A DNA stretch of 43,965 nucleotides from Candidatus Bacteroides pullicola (GCA_019115825.1 DXCV01000021.1:1-43965), one strand, 5' to 3'. Counted from the first letter of the stretch, positions 25,945 to 35,209 are shown. Numbers and translations: made by a program. The notes: generated by a model not told the origin, from the letters alone.

Positions 25945-26988
25945 ATGAAGAAAAAACTGATTCCACTCTTGCTGCTTATCCTCGGGACAAGCCTGGTCGC
26001 CGCGCAAGAGAAAACCCAAAGCAAAAACAACTTAAACAACGTAGTCAACACCCTGAAGGACAGACTGACGCTGGAAGGCTACGCCCAAGTGGCCTACTCA
26101 TACGACGACACGGAAGGTGCCAAAGCAAACACGTTTGAAGTAAAGCGTGCCATCTTGATGGTGCGTGGCAAAATCACGGACAAGTGGTCGTGTTACTTCA
26201 TGTACAACTTCGCTAATACCAGCAGAGTGCTGGAAGCCTATACGGAATACAAGTTCTTGCCGGAGCTGACCGTACGCATCGGAGAATTCAAGACCATGTT
26301 CTCCTTCGAAAACCCCATGTCGCCCTGTTCATTGGAACTCATCAACTGCAACTCACAAGCAGTAAACTATCTGGCAGGCTATGATGGAAGCGACCCCTTG
26401 TATGGCTCGCACACAGGCCGCGACCTTGGACTGATGGTTTACGGAGATTTATTTGACAAACTTATTACCTACCACGTTGCACTGATGAACGGACAAGGCA
26501 TCAACCGCAAGGACGGCAACAACCAGAAAGACATCGTAGGCTCGCTGCTGGTGAATCCCCTCTCTTGGCTCTCCGTGGGCGGTTCTTTCATCAAAGGCAA
26601 GGGTTGCGCCGTAGCCACATCGGCTATGAACCCGGACATTGCCGTTGGACAAAACTATGACCGCAACCGTTGGGCTGCCGGATTCAAGCTGCACTTCAAA
26701 CCCATAGATGTGCGCTCGGAATATTTGCAGGGAAAAGACGGTCACGTCAAGAGCGAAGGATACTACCTGACCCTGTCCGCACACGTCCTGCCCAAGTTCG
26801 ACATCATTGCCTCATACGACTACTTCAACCGCAACAAAACCCTGAAAGACAAACAGACCAACTACGTGGCTGGCGTGCAGTGGTGGTTCTACCCCAAATG
26901 CCGCCTGCAACTGCAATATACCTACCGCAACCCTCACTTGCGCGAAGCTTCGAACCTGCTGCAAGCCCAAGTGCAAGTAAGATTCTGA
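25945..26988 (+). CDS. porin of the phosphate-selective O/P type
   Basis: This 347-residue protein has a signal peptide (1-20, ending LVAAQ) and then a beta-barrel of the porin O/P kind. Typical features are the early LTLEGYAQVAYSYDD, FEVKRAILMVRGKITDKW and RIGEFKTMFSFENPMSP segments, and a C-terminus QAQVQVRF ending in Phe as outer-membrane proteins do. It should form a channel for anions or small solutes. The ATG at 25945 starts the signal peptide; an in-frame GTG 21 bp upstream is less likely. It precedes the TPR gene by 26 bp. Confidence 0.8.
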   Translation: MKKKLIPLLLLILGTSLVAAQEKTQSKNNLNNVVNTLKDRLTLEGYAQVAYSYDDTEGAKANTFEVKRAILMVRGKITDKWSCYFMYNFANTSRVLEAYTEYKFLPELTVRIGEFKTMFSFENPMSPCSLELINCNSQAVNYLAGYDGSDPLYGSHTGRDLGLMVYGDLFDKLITYHVALMNGQGINRKDGNNQKDIVGSLLVNPLSWLSVGGSFIKGKGCAVATSAMNPDIAVGQNYDRNRWAAGFKLHFKPIDVRSEYLQGKDGHVKSEGYYLTLSAHVLPKFDIIASYDYFNRNKTLKDKQTNYVAGVQWWFYPKCRLQLQYTYRNPHLREASNLLQAQVQVRF

Positions 26989-27014
26989 AAACAATCCAGA
27001 CTTCTTGAACCCTT

Positions 27015-29204
27015 ATGAACGAAAAAAACATCAACTCGATGTACAGCAGCATTGTCAACCTGCTGCAACAAAGCCGACTGAAGGAAGCCCAAACACAAGC
27101 CGAAGCTCTATTGGACTTATGCGGAGACTGGACCCTTGCCAACCGACTGGAACAAAACCGGACATCCTACAATTACATGTTGGACTACATGCGCCAAGGC
27201 ATCAACGACCCGCAACGGGAGAAACTCTACCTCCGCCTACGCACAGACCTATGGGACATCGCTGACCGGGCACGAATCCAATTGCTGGACAAAGTCTCTA
27301 CCCACTACTACCACGAGTTGAGGAGGACACAGGCTCTTTTACCACCCGACCCCAGTCTGAAAGAACAGTTGGCCGAATTGGAAAGCATCGTTGACGACAT
27401 CGACCTCTGTCAACTGCCGCCGTACAACAACACCATCCCCGACGACCTGCGCCGGCGTCATGAAGCGGCATCACGCCGAGCCTTCATCAGCACCTGGATC
27501 AGCGACCCGTGGACAGACGAACAAGTAAACCAAGCCAACTTATGGCTGGAATCGAACATAGTAGACACCCATGACATCAGCCTGCTGACAAGTGCAGTGG
27601 GCATGAGCCTGCTCGAATGGTTCGATCCCCGAAAGATGCAATGGCTGCTGAGCGCCAGCGTATCGTTTGAAAGCGAAGTCTGCGAACGTGCCCTTGTCGG
27701 TGTGGCCTTGGCCTTGTTGCAATATGGAGACCGGATACCACTCTACCCCGAATTGACAGAAACCATCCGGAAACACGCCGCCGAACTTTGGCTAGGCAAG
27801 CGACTAAACACCGTCTATCTCCAACTGCTGCGCTGTCGTGAAACGGACGAAATCAACCGCAAGATGCAGGAGGAAATCCTGCCCACCATGCTGAAGAACA
27901 AAGAGCTCTTCAGCAAATTCAAGCGAAGCCTGGAGGAAGAATACGAAGGCGATGTCCCCAATTGGGCCGAGGCCATAGACCGCTTGGGACTGAACGACAA
28001 AATCCGCGAAATGAACGATCTCCAGATGGAAGGCAAAGACATCTACATGAGCACTTTTGCCCCTCTGAAATCTCACCCTTTCTTCAACGACCTGCCTAAC
28101 TGGTTCCGTCCCTTCGACGTGGAGAACTCTGCCATCCCCGCCGAATTACGACAAAACGGAACATTCCAGCAAAAGCTCAAACTCTTTTTTGAAATAGGCG
28201 CCCTCTGCGACAGCGACAAGTATTCGCTGGCCTTCATGCTGCAACACCTGCCGCAAGCCCAACGTGACCTGATGTTTGCCCAACTGAGCAACGAAACATT
28301 GGAAGAGATGAAAGACGACGAACACCTGGACAAACTGCGCAACTTCGCCAACCTGCCGCAAACCATCAGTAACCAATACCTCCAGAATCTCTACCGCTTC
28401 TTCAAGCTCAGCCGGTACAAGGGACAATTTGCAGATCCCTTCCGTGAGGACATAGACCTCTATGCCAATCCCATACTGAGGATTATCCTGGACAAGCCCG
28501 AACTGAAGAGAGAGATAGCAGACCTTTTCCTCAGCGAACACCGGTGGAAAGAAGCAGGCGATATCTATATGGATTTGACATTGGTATTGCCGCCTTCAAA
28601 CGAGGATTTCGAGAAAGCGGGGTTCTGCCTCCAAAAGCAGAAACTCTACGAACTGGCCCTCAGGTACTACGAACAGGCCGACCTCTTGAACCACAACAAC
28701 GCCTGGACCCTGCGCCATATGGGCACCTGCAGCCGCTTGCTGGGGAAACACGAAGATGCACTGGCCTACTACCAGGAGGCGGACAGTATACAACCCGGCA
28801 ACCGTGGCGTACTGTACCAGATAGCCAACTGCCTGACGGATTTGCACGAATACAAAGAGGCCATGGACCACTACTTTCAACTGGACCTGGCCGAAGAGCA
28901 CAGTCTCCGCGCCTGGCGGGGCATTGCCTGGTGTGCCTTCAAACTGGAACGATGGGACACGGCAGCCAAGTACTTCGACCGTATCCCGGATGCCGAGAAG
29001 ACCGCCCAAGACTGGCTAAACGCGGGACACGTCGCTCTCGTGTCCGGCCGAATGACAGATGCAGTAAACCTGTATCGCCACGCCTCGGAAAAATTTGGCA
29101 CCCGAGCCACCTTCTATGATGCGTTAATGGAAGACCTTCCGGAATTGGAAAACTTCCATATAACCTTCAATGACTTGGTGCTCATGGCCGACCAAGTGCT
29201 CTAA
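27015..29204 (+). CDS. large tetratricopeptide-repeat protein
   Basis: This 729-residue soluble protein has no signal peptide. It is alpha-helical throughout. Recognisable TPR units lie in the last third (about 520-700), for example YELALRYYEQADLLNHNNAWTL, HEDALAYYQEADSIQPGN and YKEAMDHYFQLDLAEEHS. The first 500 residues are not a recognised domain. It is probably a scaffold for protein complexes in the cytoplasm. It may be co-transcribed with the porin, 26 bp upstream. A hairpin at 29214 ends the unit. The partner is unknown. Confidence 0.75.
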   Translation: MNEKNINSMYSSIVNLLQQSRLKEAQTQAEALLDLCGDWTLANRLEQNRTSYNYMLDYMRQGINDPQREKLYLRLRTDLWDIADRARIQLLDKVSTHYYHELRRTQALLPPDPSLKEQLAELESIVDDIDLCQLPPYNNTIPDDLRRRHEAASRRAFISTWISDPWTDEQVNQANLWLESNIVDTHDISLLTSAVGMSLLEWFDPRKMQWLLSASVSFESEVCERALVGVALALLQYGDRIPLYPELTETIRKHAAELWLGKRLNTVYLQLLRCRETDEINRKMQEEILPTMLKNKELFSKFKRSLEEEYEGDVPNWAEAIDRLGLNDKIREMNDLQMEGKDIYMSTFAPLKSHPFFNDLPNWFRPFDVENSAIPAELRQNGTFQQKLKLFFEIGALCDSDKYSLAFMLQHLPQAQRDLMFAQLSNETLEEMKDDEHLDKLRNFANLPQTISNQYLQNLYRFFKLSRYKGQFADPFREDIDLYANPILRIILDKPELKREIADLFLSEHRWKEAGDIYMDLTLVLPPSNEDFEKAGFCLQKQKLYELALRYYEQADLLNHNNAWTLRHMGTCSRLLGKHEDALAYYQEADSIQPGNRGVLYQIANCLTDLHEYKEAMDHYFQLDLAEEHSLRAWRGIAWCAFKLERWDTAAKYFDRIPDAEKTAQDWLNAGHVALVSGRMTDAVNLYRHASEKFGTRATFYDALMEDLPELENFHITFNDLVLMADQVL

Positions 29205-29213
29205 TCCCCATAG

Positions 29214-29239
29214 ATGCCCGCCTATCACAAGGCGGGTAT
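29214..29239. terminator. hairpin shared by the TPR and maf 3' ends
   Basis: Arms ATGCCCGCC and GGCGGGTAT (one G-T pair) enclose an 8-base loop and are followed by CTTCTT on the plus strand. It overlaps the last codons and stop of maf. The T-tract is weak, so termination is likely but not certain. Confidence 0.6.
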
Positions 29240-29815
29240 CTTCTTAAATTCCCTATACAACCGTTGCACAGGCAGCCCCATAATGTTGAAGTAACTGCCC
29301 GAGATGTGTTCCACAGCGACATAACCAATCCACTCCTGCACTCCGTAAGCTCCGGCTTTGTCGAAAGGACGGAAATGATCCACATACCAAGTGATTTCTT
29401 CTTCATCCAAAGAAGAGAACCTCACTTCGGTACGAGCCGTGAAAGCGCGTTGCCAACGGGGGGTGGTCAAGCATACGCCGGTATAGACATCGTGCACCTG
29501 TCCGGACAGTTTCCTCAGCATCCGTAGGGCATCATCGCGATCAGCCGGCTTGCCCAGCACGGCATCATCCAGCCAGACGATGGTGTCAGCCGTAATGAGC
29601 AGCTCGTCCGCCCCAAGGGAGGGGCGATAGGCTTCTGCCTTCTCGCGGGCAATATACATCGGAATATCTCCACCCGTCAGCTCAGGCGGAAACGACTCGT
29701 CCACATCGGGCAAGACACGTGTCTCATACTCCAGCCCCAGTCCCGCCAAAAGTTCCTTGCGACGGGGCGACTGACTCGCGAGGACAATGCGGTAATTCTT
29801 TAGATTGTCAAGCAT
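29225..29815 (-). CDS. maf: Maf-type nucleoside triphosphate pyrophosphatase
   Basis: This 196-residue protein hydrolyses non-canonical or excess nucleoside triphosphates (dTTP/UTP in the YhdE subgroup). Signatures are ASQSPRRKELL at the N-terminus, the TADTIVWLD motif with the catalytic Asp, and VYTGVCL. The ATG at 29815 is used; a GTG 27 bp upstream would add an unlikely extension. It follows the KdsC-like gene by 36 bp in the same direction. This order, DUF2520, KdsC-like and Maf, is a familiar Bacteroidetes cluster. Confidence 0.93.
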   Translation of the reverse strand: MLDNLKNYRIVLASQSPRRKELLAGLGLEYETRVLPDVDESFPPELTGGDIPMYIAREKAEAYRPSLGADELLITADTIVWLDDAVLGKPADRDDALRMLRKLSGQVHDVYTGVCLTTPRWQRAFTARTEVRFSSLDEEEITWYVDHFRPFDKAGAYGVQEWIGYVAVEHISGSYFNIMGLPVQRLYREFKKIPAL

Positions 29816-29851
29816 AACTCTGAAGTTTGAAAAATAATCCACAACACCAGC

Positions 29852-30382
29852 CTACCAGCGCAGTTCCTCCTCATCTGAAGGCCAAATCCCCTGTGCACGG
29901 AGAACTTGCTCGATGAGGTCGCGAACACATCCATGCCCCCCGTCCGCGTGCGAAATGTATTTGCACACCCGCTTCACGTCAGGTGCCGCGTCACGCGGAC
30001 AACAAGGCAGGCCGCAACGGCGAAGCACGGGAATATCCGGCAGGTCATCTCCCATATAGGCCACTTCATCCTCCTGCAGTTCATGACGCCGGAGAAAGTC
30101 ACGATAATCCTCCAATTTGAAAGACGAACCGAGGTAAACATCCTTTGCATTCAATCCCAAGGAATGGAAACGATGCTGGAGAGCTTCCCCTCTCCCCCCG
30201 CTCAGGATGCCCACATGCAAGCAGCTAAGCACGGCCCGTTGCATGGCATAACCATCCTTGACATTGACGGTGCGCACCGGCCCGCCGTCGGATGCCATGG
30301 GGACAACGGTAGCGGAGAGGACGCCATCCACATCGAACAACAGGGCGCGCAAGCGGCAGAGGTCGTAATTGATAGTGCTCAT
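29852..30382 (-). CDS. KdsC-type HAD phosphatase (3-deoxy-manno-octulosonate-8-phosphatase-like)
   Basis: This 176-residue protein is a small cap-less HAD hydrolase of the KdsC group. Motif I is FDVDGVL with the nucleophilic Asp, motif II LSGGR, motif [11 protein letters not shown] with the Lys, and motif [14 protein letters not shown]. KdsC removes phosphate from KDO-8-phosphate in lipopolysaccharide synthesis. The substrate loop after motif I ([12 protein letters not shown]) fits the group in this phylum. It lies between the DUF2520 and Maf genes. A palindrome array fills the 144-bp gap upstream. Confidence 0.88.
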   Translation of the reverse strand: MSTINYDLCRLRALLFDVDGVLSATVVPMASDGGPVRTVNVKDGYAMQRAVLSCLHVGILSGGRGEALQHRFHSLGLNAKDVYLGSSFKLEDYRDFLRRHELQEDEVAYMGDDLPDIPVLRRCGLPCCPRDAAPDVKRVCKYISHADGGHGCVRDLIEQVLRAQGIWPSDEEELRW

Positions 30383-30411
30383 AAGTAATTATTCATTTTT
30401 AGTTTATACTA

Positions 30412-30553
30412 TTTCAGAAGCATCTGACAGGGTATGTTTAGGAATCCATAACGACTACGTGAAGCAAAGGTGGCACTGATGGTAGGAATCATTGGCATTG
30501 ATTGGGGGGAATCATTGGCATTGATTCTATAAAAAGGTGGCACCTTTTATCCC
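30412..30553. repeat. 65-bp leader plus four-unit palindrome array
   Basis: The leader 30412-30476 is the second copy of 14490-14554. Units follow at 30465-30486 (mixed arms CAAAG and TGATG, centre GTGGCAC), 30487-30509 (arms AATCA/TGATT, centre TTGGCAT, spacer of six G, 23 bp), 30510-30531 (same arms, spacer CTATA) and 30532-30553 (arms AAAAG/CTTTT, centre GTGGCAC). The third spacer contains the DUF2520 stop codon and unit four lies inside that gene. Confidence 0.92.
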
Positions 30554-31321
30554 TTGGGACAACAACGTATATACCTGTGAGAGGTAGGGTTCGTCAGCCA
30601 AGAGCCGCAAATGCTCCTCCATGACACTACGATCCCCCCGCGCGGCAGGTCCCGTCTGTGCCTCGCGAGGCGACAATTCATGCACCTTGCGGGCGGTCTC
30701 GTCTATCAGAGGCAGGAGCGCATCGAAAGGCAAACCGTGACGCTCCAACAAGTCAGAAGCCAACGTATATAAGTGATTAGCGAAGTTACAGGCCAAAACC
30801 GCACCCAGATGCAGGTAACGGCGTTGTTCGGACGTTGCTTCATAAACCTTCGTACTGAGGACACCGGCTACAGCGCGAAGCAAATCTGTACATTCACGAT
30901 CGCAACCTTCCACAAAGACGGGGACTTGACGGAAATCCACCTCCCGACGTTTACTGAAGGTCTGCATAGGATAGAACACCCCGAACCTTTGGGCATGCCC
31001 CCTCCACACATCCATCGGCACACTGCCCGCAGTGTGTACCCATAAGGCGTCCTCGCGCCCCTGGGTCATCTGCGGAATAAGTTGGACGAGGGCATCATCG
31101 GTCAATGCCACCACAAAAAGACGGGCTTGGGCGGTCAGAGCCTCGAAATCCGTCACAGGATCGGCCTCAACCTCTTGAGCCAATGTACGGGCAGCTTCGG
31201 GCGTGCGGCTGTAGACTTGCAAGATACGGAACCCCTTGCGATAAAAGGCGCGAGCCAGATGAGAGCCGACATTGCCCGCCCCAACCATCACGATAGAAGT
31301 ATCTTCGATGCTGCGCTTCAT
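30527..31321 (-). CDS. Rossmann-like DUF2520 domain protein
   Basis: This 264-residue protein has an N-terminal NAD(P)-binding Rossmann domain (VGAGNVGSHLARAFYRKG at about 12-29) and a C-terminal helical DUF2520 domain (about 135-250). The fold is that of pyrroline-5-carboxylate and F420-dependent reductases; the reaction is unknown. The ATG at 31321 overlaps the nitroreductase stop by 4 bp, so the start is well supported. The last five residues, GATFL, are encoded by a palindrome unit of the downstream array, so the natural C-terminus seems to have been altered by it. Confidence 0.85.
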   Translation of the reverse strand: MKRSIEDTSIVMVGAGNVGSHLARAFYRKGFRILQVYSRTPEAARTLAQEVEADPVTDFEALTAQARLFVVALTDDALVQLIPQMTQGREDALWVHTAGSVPMDVWRGHAQRFGVFYPMQTFSKRREVDFRQVPVFVEGCDRECTDLLRAVAGVLSTKVYEATSEQRRYLHLGAVLACNFANHLYTLASDLLERHGLPFDALLPLIDETARKVHELSPREAQTGPAARGDRSVMEEHLRLLADEPYLSQVYTLLSQGIKGATFL

Positions 31322-31863
31322 GGCTCTCCTCCTTCTGTCCAAACGTTCAGGTGGACCTTCTCCCACTGAAGATTGTCCTCATTGAAAGGCTTGCGCTGCA
31401 TCCCTTTGTGGCCTATGGCAATGACGCAAAGCACTTGGAGGGGAAGTGGCAAGTCGAGCACCTCGTGCACATAGTCATTGGAGGGCTGGCCTGATGCCGT
31501 GAACCGCTCGCGCACTTGTACCCAGCAACTGCCCAAGCCCAAATCTTCGGCCTGCAGTTGCACGTAGGCGGCAGCGATGGCACAATCCTCTATCCACACG
31601 TCGCTCGCCAAAGGGTCGGCCGCCACCACAATGGCCAGGGCGGCATCCGCAATGAACTGCGAAGCCTGCGCCTTGCAGAGAGAGAGCCGGCGCAAAAGCT
31701 CCTTGTCGTCCACCACGATGAACTGCCAAGGATTGCTCCGCTTCGACGAAGGAGCCATCAGCGCGGCCCGCATCAAGGCGACCACTTGCTCCTGGGCCAG
31801 TTCCTCGCCGGTGTATTGCCGCATGCTGCGGCGTAGTTTGATGAGTTGACTGAAACTTTCCAT
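31318..31863 (-). CDS. nitroreductase family flavoprotein
   Basis: This 181-residue protein is an FMN-dependent oxidoreductase. The phosphate-binding start reads LRRSMRQYTGEE, the APSSKRSNPWQFIVV segment contacts FMN, and LGLGSCWVQVRER is the usual late motif. The short form without an extra domain is common in anaerobes and often of unknown electron acceptor. The ATG at 31863 was chosen because the promoter motif lies upstream. It is the first gene of a four-gene run (nitroreductase, DUF2520, KdsC-like, Maf) and divergent from the GNAT-like gene. Confidence 0.9.
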   Translation of the reverse strand: MESFSQLIKLRRSMRQYTGEELAQEQVVALMRAALMAPSSKRSNPWQFIVVDDKELLRRLSLCKAQASQFIADAALAIVVAADPLASDVWIEDCAIAAAYVQLQAEDLGLGSCWVQVRERFTASGQPSNDYVHEVLDLPLPLQVLCVIAIGHKGMQRKPFNEDNLQWEKVHLNVWTEGGEP

Positions 31864-31889
31864 ATTTTTCTTGAGGATAAAATCGGGTG

Positions 31890-31897
31890 CAAAGATA
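31890..31897 (-). promoter_or_regulatory. -7 box for the nitroreductase operon
   Basis: Minus strand TATCTTTG, full match to TAnnTTTG, 26 bp before the ATG at 31863. Confidence 0.5.
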
Positions 31898-31918
31898 ATG
31901 AAACTCATAGATTATTCC

Positions 31919-31926
31919 TATATTTG
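31919..31926 (+). promoter_or_regulatory. -7 box directly in front of the GNAT-like gene
   Basis: TATATTTG, full match to TAnnTTTG, only 6 bp before the ATG at 31933. Transcription would start at or next to the start codon. Confidence 0.45.
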
Positions 31927-31932
31927 TGCCCG

Positions 31933-32916
31933 ATGCCTTTACTACTCACCATATACCGTGCCAAGAGTCAGCTCCCCGACCTGCCCGGAACCGACCTCTT
32001 CCATTCCACCGGGCTATTCCGCCTGTACGAGGCCACGCCTGGCTATAAACCTTTGCTGATCATAGCCAGCGAAGACGGATGCGTCAAGGGGAAATTGCTG
32101 GGTGTCGTCCGCCGAAGCGTCCGGCTCACTCCGCCTGCCCTTATCCAACGGTGCGAAGTATATGGCACGGGCGAATACTTCTGTCCCCCCGAACAACAGG
32201 AATCCGTCTTCGAAGCCCTGTTGGCCCAGCTCACGAAGGAAGCGGCACACCGTTCTTTCCTCATCGAGTTCCGCAACCTGGACGATGCCAAATTCGGCTA
32301 CCGGCTCTTCCGCCAGCAAGGCTATTTCCCCATCAACTGGCTGAGGGTGCGCAATTCCCTCCACGGCCCCCACGCGCTGGAGAAACGGTTCAGCCCCTCG
32401 CGTATGCGCCAGATCCGCAAGGGACTGAAGAACGGAGCCGAGGTGCGCGAGACGCACGACCCCGCCGAAATCCAAGCCTTCGCGCGGATGCTGCACAGGG
32501 TCTACTCCTTCAAGGTGCGGCGCCATTTCCCAAGCCTGCGCTTCTTCCGCGAGATGGAGCATTGGCTCACCGAGGGCGAACGCAGCCGAATCTTCATTGT
32601 CACCTACCATGGACGCATCATCGGAGGAAGCGCCTGCATCTACTCCGGCACCAATGCCTTCCTGTGGTTCTCCGGCGGGATGCGCAAGACTTACGCCCGG
32701 CAATATCCGGGAATACTGGCCGTGTGGTATGCCTTGGTCGATGCCAAGCAGCGCGGCTACCGCCATCTGGAGTTTATGGACGTAGGCCTACCCTTCCACA
32801 AGCATGGATACCGGGAGTTTGTCCAGCGGTTTGGGGGGAGGCAGATTAGCACGCGCCGCTGGTTCCGCCTGAGGTGGCGATGGCTCAACAAGCTGTTCAA
32901 CTGGCTCTACGGATAA
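31933..32916 (+). CDS. GNAT/FemAB-like acyltransferase
   Basis: This 327-residue cytoplasmic protein matches the Acetyltransf_6 (FemAB-like) pattern. A first half of unclear fold (1-150) is followed by a segment starting RFSPSRMRQIRKGLKNGAEV and an acyltransferase domain with RIFIVTYHGRIIGGSACIYSG, LWFSGGMRKTYARQYPGILAVWYAL and HLEFMDVG. Such proteins acylate sugars, peptides or amino acids, often in envelope synthesis. It is divergent from the nitroreductase and convergent with the DUF5686 gene, whose stop is 19 bp away. The substrate is not known. Confidence 0.75.
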   Translation: MPLLLTIYRAKSQLPDLPGTDLFHSTGLFRLYEATPGYKPLLIIASEDGCVKGKLLGVVRRSVRLTPPALIQRCEVYGTGEYFCPPEQQESVFEALLAQLTKEAAHRSFLIEFRNLDDAKFGYRLFRQQGYFPINWLRVRNSLHGPHALEKRFSPSRMRQIRKGLKNGAEVRETHDPAEIQAFARMLHRVYSFKVRRHFPSLRFFREMEHWLTEGERSRIFIVTYHGRIIGGSACIYSGTNAFLWFSGGMRKTYARQYPGILAVWYALVDAKQRGYRHLEFMDVGLPFHKHGYREFVQRFGGRQISTRRWFRLRWRWLNKLFNWLYG

Positions 32917-32935
32917 GCCAGGCTACAGGTCCAAA

Positions 32936-35209
32936 TCAGCGGTTGAACAACTCAAAGGTGAACTTGCACCCGATTTCCTGATACTTCCAGTTGGCGAAGC
33001 TGACAAAAACCCCGAAGTCGAACACGTGCGTGCCAATGCCGTAGCCTGCCTCGATGTAAGGCTTCAGGTGGGGCATGGCCAACGCATTGAAATAGATGCG
33101 TTCGTTCAGCACATACTGAGTGTACTTCATCAGGTGCGGGAGGATAAGGAAAGGCGCCTCATACATGACATGGGCACGGACATACTCTCTCGAGGCATTG
33201 TACCACCTGCCGTCGAGCAACTGGAACACACCGCCGATTTCGTCATTCCAACCCACGGGCAGGTTGTGGCGGGCCAGGTTGGCAAAGTCCACGAAATAGA
33301 CGTCGCTCTTCTTGGTAAACCTGCCCCATCCCATCCGGTAATACAACGTATGCATCGGTCGCAAGACAATCTTGTGCTGATAGTCTGCCTCGATGCGCTC
33401 GTAGGAACCTGAGTTGGGCAGGACGCCGGGAATACCCCGCTCCCAATCCACGGAAACCGTAGGATAATGGGAATACAGATTCACCTTACGCTTGCCGTCC
33501 ATATAATAGTATTGTCCCGGCGTCCACTCCAAGGCAACACGCGGGGCAAAGCTGTTGTAGGAATGACGGAAACGGTTGAGCAAATCCGGGTCGAACGCGG
33601 GAATGACGGGAAACTCGGCCGGATTGTGCGTATCACTCACCGACTTGACCGGCGGTGTCTCCGGATAGATAAACTGGAACTTGCTCGGCTCGGCCTCCAC
33701 GCGCCGGTGGATGGAGAGACCCATGTCCAGCGTCAGGCCATTGACAATTTCCCACGTATGGCGCAAGCGGAAGTAGAAGTCCTTGAAATAATCCAGGTGT
33801 ATCTGGTCGAAGTCGAAGACACTGTCCGGGATGGCTTTCAAATCTTCCAGGATGCGGCTGTTGTAGATACGGTTGCCGTTGCCGATGTTGATGTGGAAGG
33901 CAGCCCGCTTTTCGGGCAGGTAGCCGAAGTCAGTATCTATGGACCAATAAAACTCCTTGCGTGTGAAGTTGTAACCTATCTTGGGCACGATGCGCAGCAA
34001 CTTGTCCCCCGTAAAGAGCCGACTGTACTTAAACTCCTGGCGATAGGAGAACCCATTAGAACCGCTGTAGCTGACCAGCAGGGGATTAATCAGCGGAGAG
34101 CAACGCACACTCCCTATCTTGTTCAGCCTGAGAGTATAGTCGCTGATGAGCATGTCGCCCACCTCTCCCCAGAACTCCAGCGACTTCCTGCGCGGACGCT
34201 TCCGCTGCGACACACTGTCCAGACGTTGATAGTGCTCCCGGTACAACGCCCGCTCTTCCTCGGACAAGGGCAAAGGCCGGAGTGCGTTGAACGTGGCAGT
34301 GTCCCGGACAAGGGCGTTTGTGTCACACCGCAGGACGTATGATTCCGTCAAGTCGTAGCGGCTCCGCCCTTTCCGAGGAGGAGCGGCAGCAGCAGACGAA
34401 CGGGAAGTAATTTCCTTGTAATCCAGCATGGCCGTATAATTTCCGGCGACCTTATTGCCCAGCAAACCGAAACGCCCTTCCAAATCGCATGAAAGAGGGA
34501 GGAACTCATCGTCCTTGCCTACCTCACCCATTCGAAGGCGGACGTTGAAGGAGAACCACTCTGAGCGGCCGGAAAACTGCATCTCGCGCAAGCTCCACAC
34601 ATTGTCGCTCACGAGGACATATCCTTCCACCAGTTGGAAACTTTTCGTGCGGGGGATGAAACGTATCTTGAACGTGCGGTCATGTGGAGGCCCGACTACG
34701 GAGTCCAGCCGGTAACGGTAGTATTTAGGGGCATTGGAAGCCAGAGGGGAAATCAGCTTGTCGTTGAGGAGCGTGCCCGAATAGACATTGACGTGGAAAT
34801 ACTCCAGCAAGCGTTGGTCCATCTCCCAAAAGTCGGAAGAGGTGCCCATCGTAGCCATGACACGCTGGTCATAAGTGTCCGGGGCAGAGTAGTTCAGTTC
34901 GCCGTAGGTTTCCATCATATACTCCCTGACCCCCTTGTGCAGGCGGAAGATGTCCGGCCAGAAACGCAGCAGGAAGTTCTGCTTGAGGATATGTATGCGC
35001 CCCTTGATATACAAGTCCGCTTTGTAGGCGGAAACAGCCTCCTCGTACATCGGTGCAAAGAATCTGACGCGGGACATCAGCGAATCGGCCCTCAGCTCCT
35101 GCACGTCGGGGGGCGAGGGAGCCGGACGCTTCTTGGCACAGAGGCCGGCCGGCCAAAGAAGGCACAGCAGCAGTGCGGTATATATAGAATAGACTACAGT
35201 CTGTCTCAC
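32936..35209 (-). CDS. DUF5686 family outer-membrane protein
   Basis: This 757-residue protein has a signal peptide (1-25, ending GLCAKK) and no lipobox. The N-terminal part (about 40-330) is a mixed domain typical of DUF5686 (SLMSRVRFFAPMYEEAVSAYKADLYIKG). From about 360 to the end lies a beta-barrel of long aromatic strands. The usual N-terminal carboxypeptidase-like sandwich of longer family members is missing. The start is a GTG at 35209; an in-frame TGA lies just upstream, so it cannot start earlier. Function is unknown. It has its own promoter motif. Confidence 0.78.
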   Translation of the reverse strand: MRQTVVYSIYTALLLCLLWPAGLCAKKRPAPSPPDVQELRADSLMSRVRFFAPMYEEAVSAYKADLYIKGRIHILKQNFLLRFWPDIFRLHKGVREYMMETYGELNYSAPDTYDQRVMATMGTSSDFWEMDQRLLEYFHVNVYSGTLLNDKLISPLASNAPKYYRYRLDSVVGPPHDRTFKIRFIPRTKSFQLVEGYVLVSDNVWSLREMQFSGRSEWFSFNVRLRMGEVGKDDEFLPLSCDLEGRFGLLGNKVAGNYTAMLDYKEITSRSSAAAAPPRKGRSRYDLTESYVLRCDTNALVRDTATFNALRPLPLSEEERALYREHYQRLDSVSQRKRPRRKSLEFWGEVGDMLISDYTLRLNKIGSVRCSPLINPLLVSYSGSNGFSYRQEFKYSRLFTGDKLLRIVPKIGYNFTRKEFYWSIDTDFGYLPEKRAAFHINIGNGNRIYNSRILEDLKAIPDSVFDFDQIHLDYFKDFYFRLRHTWEIVNGLTLDMGLSIHRRVEAEPSKFQFIYPETPPVKSVSDTHNPAEFPVIPAFDPDLLNRFRHSYNSFAPRVALEWTPGQYYYMDGKRKVNLYSHYPTVSVDWERGIPGVLPNSGSYERIEADYQHKIVLRPMHTLYYRMGWGRFTKKSDVYFVDFANLARHNLPVGWNDEIGGVFQLLDGRWYNASREYVRAHVMYEAPFLILPHLMKYTQYVLNERIYFNALAMPHLKPYIEAGYGIGTHVFDFGVFVSFANWKYQEIGCKFTFELFNR

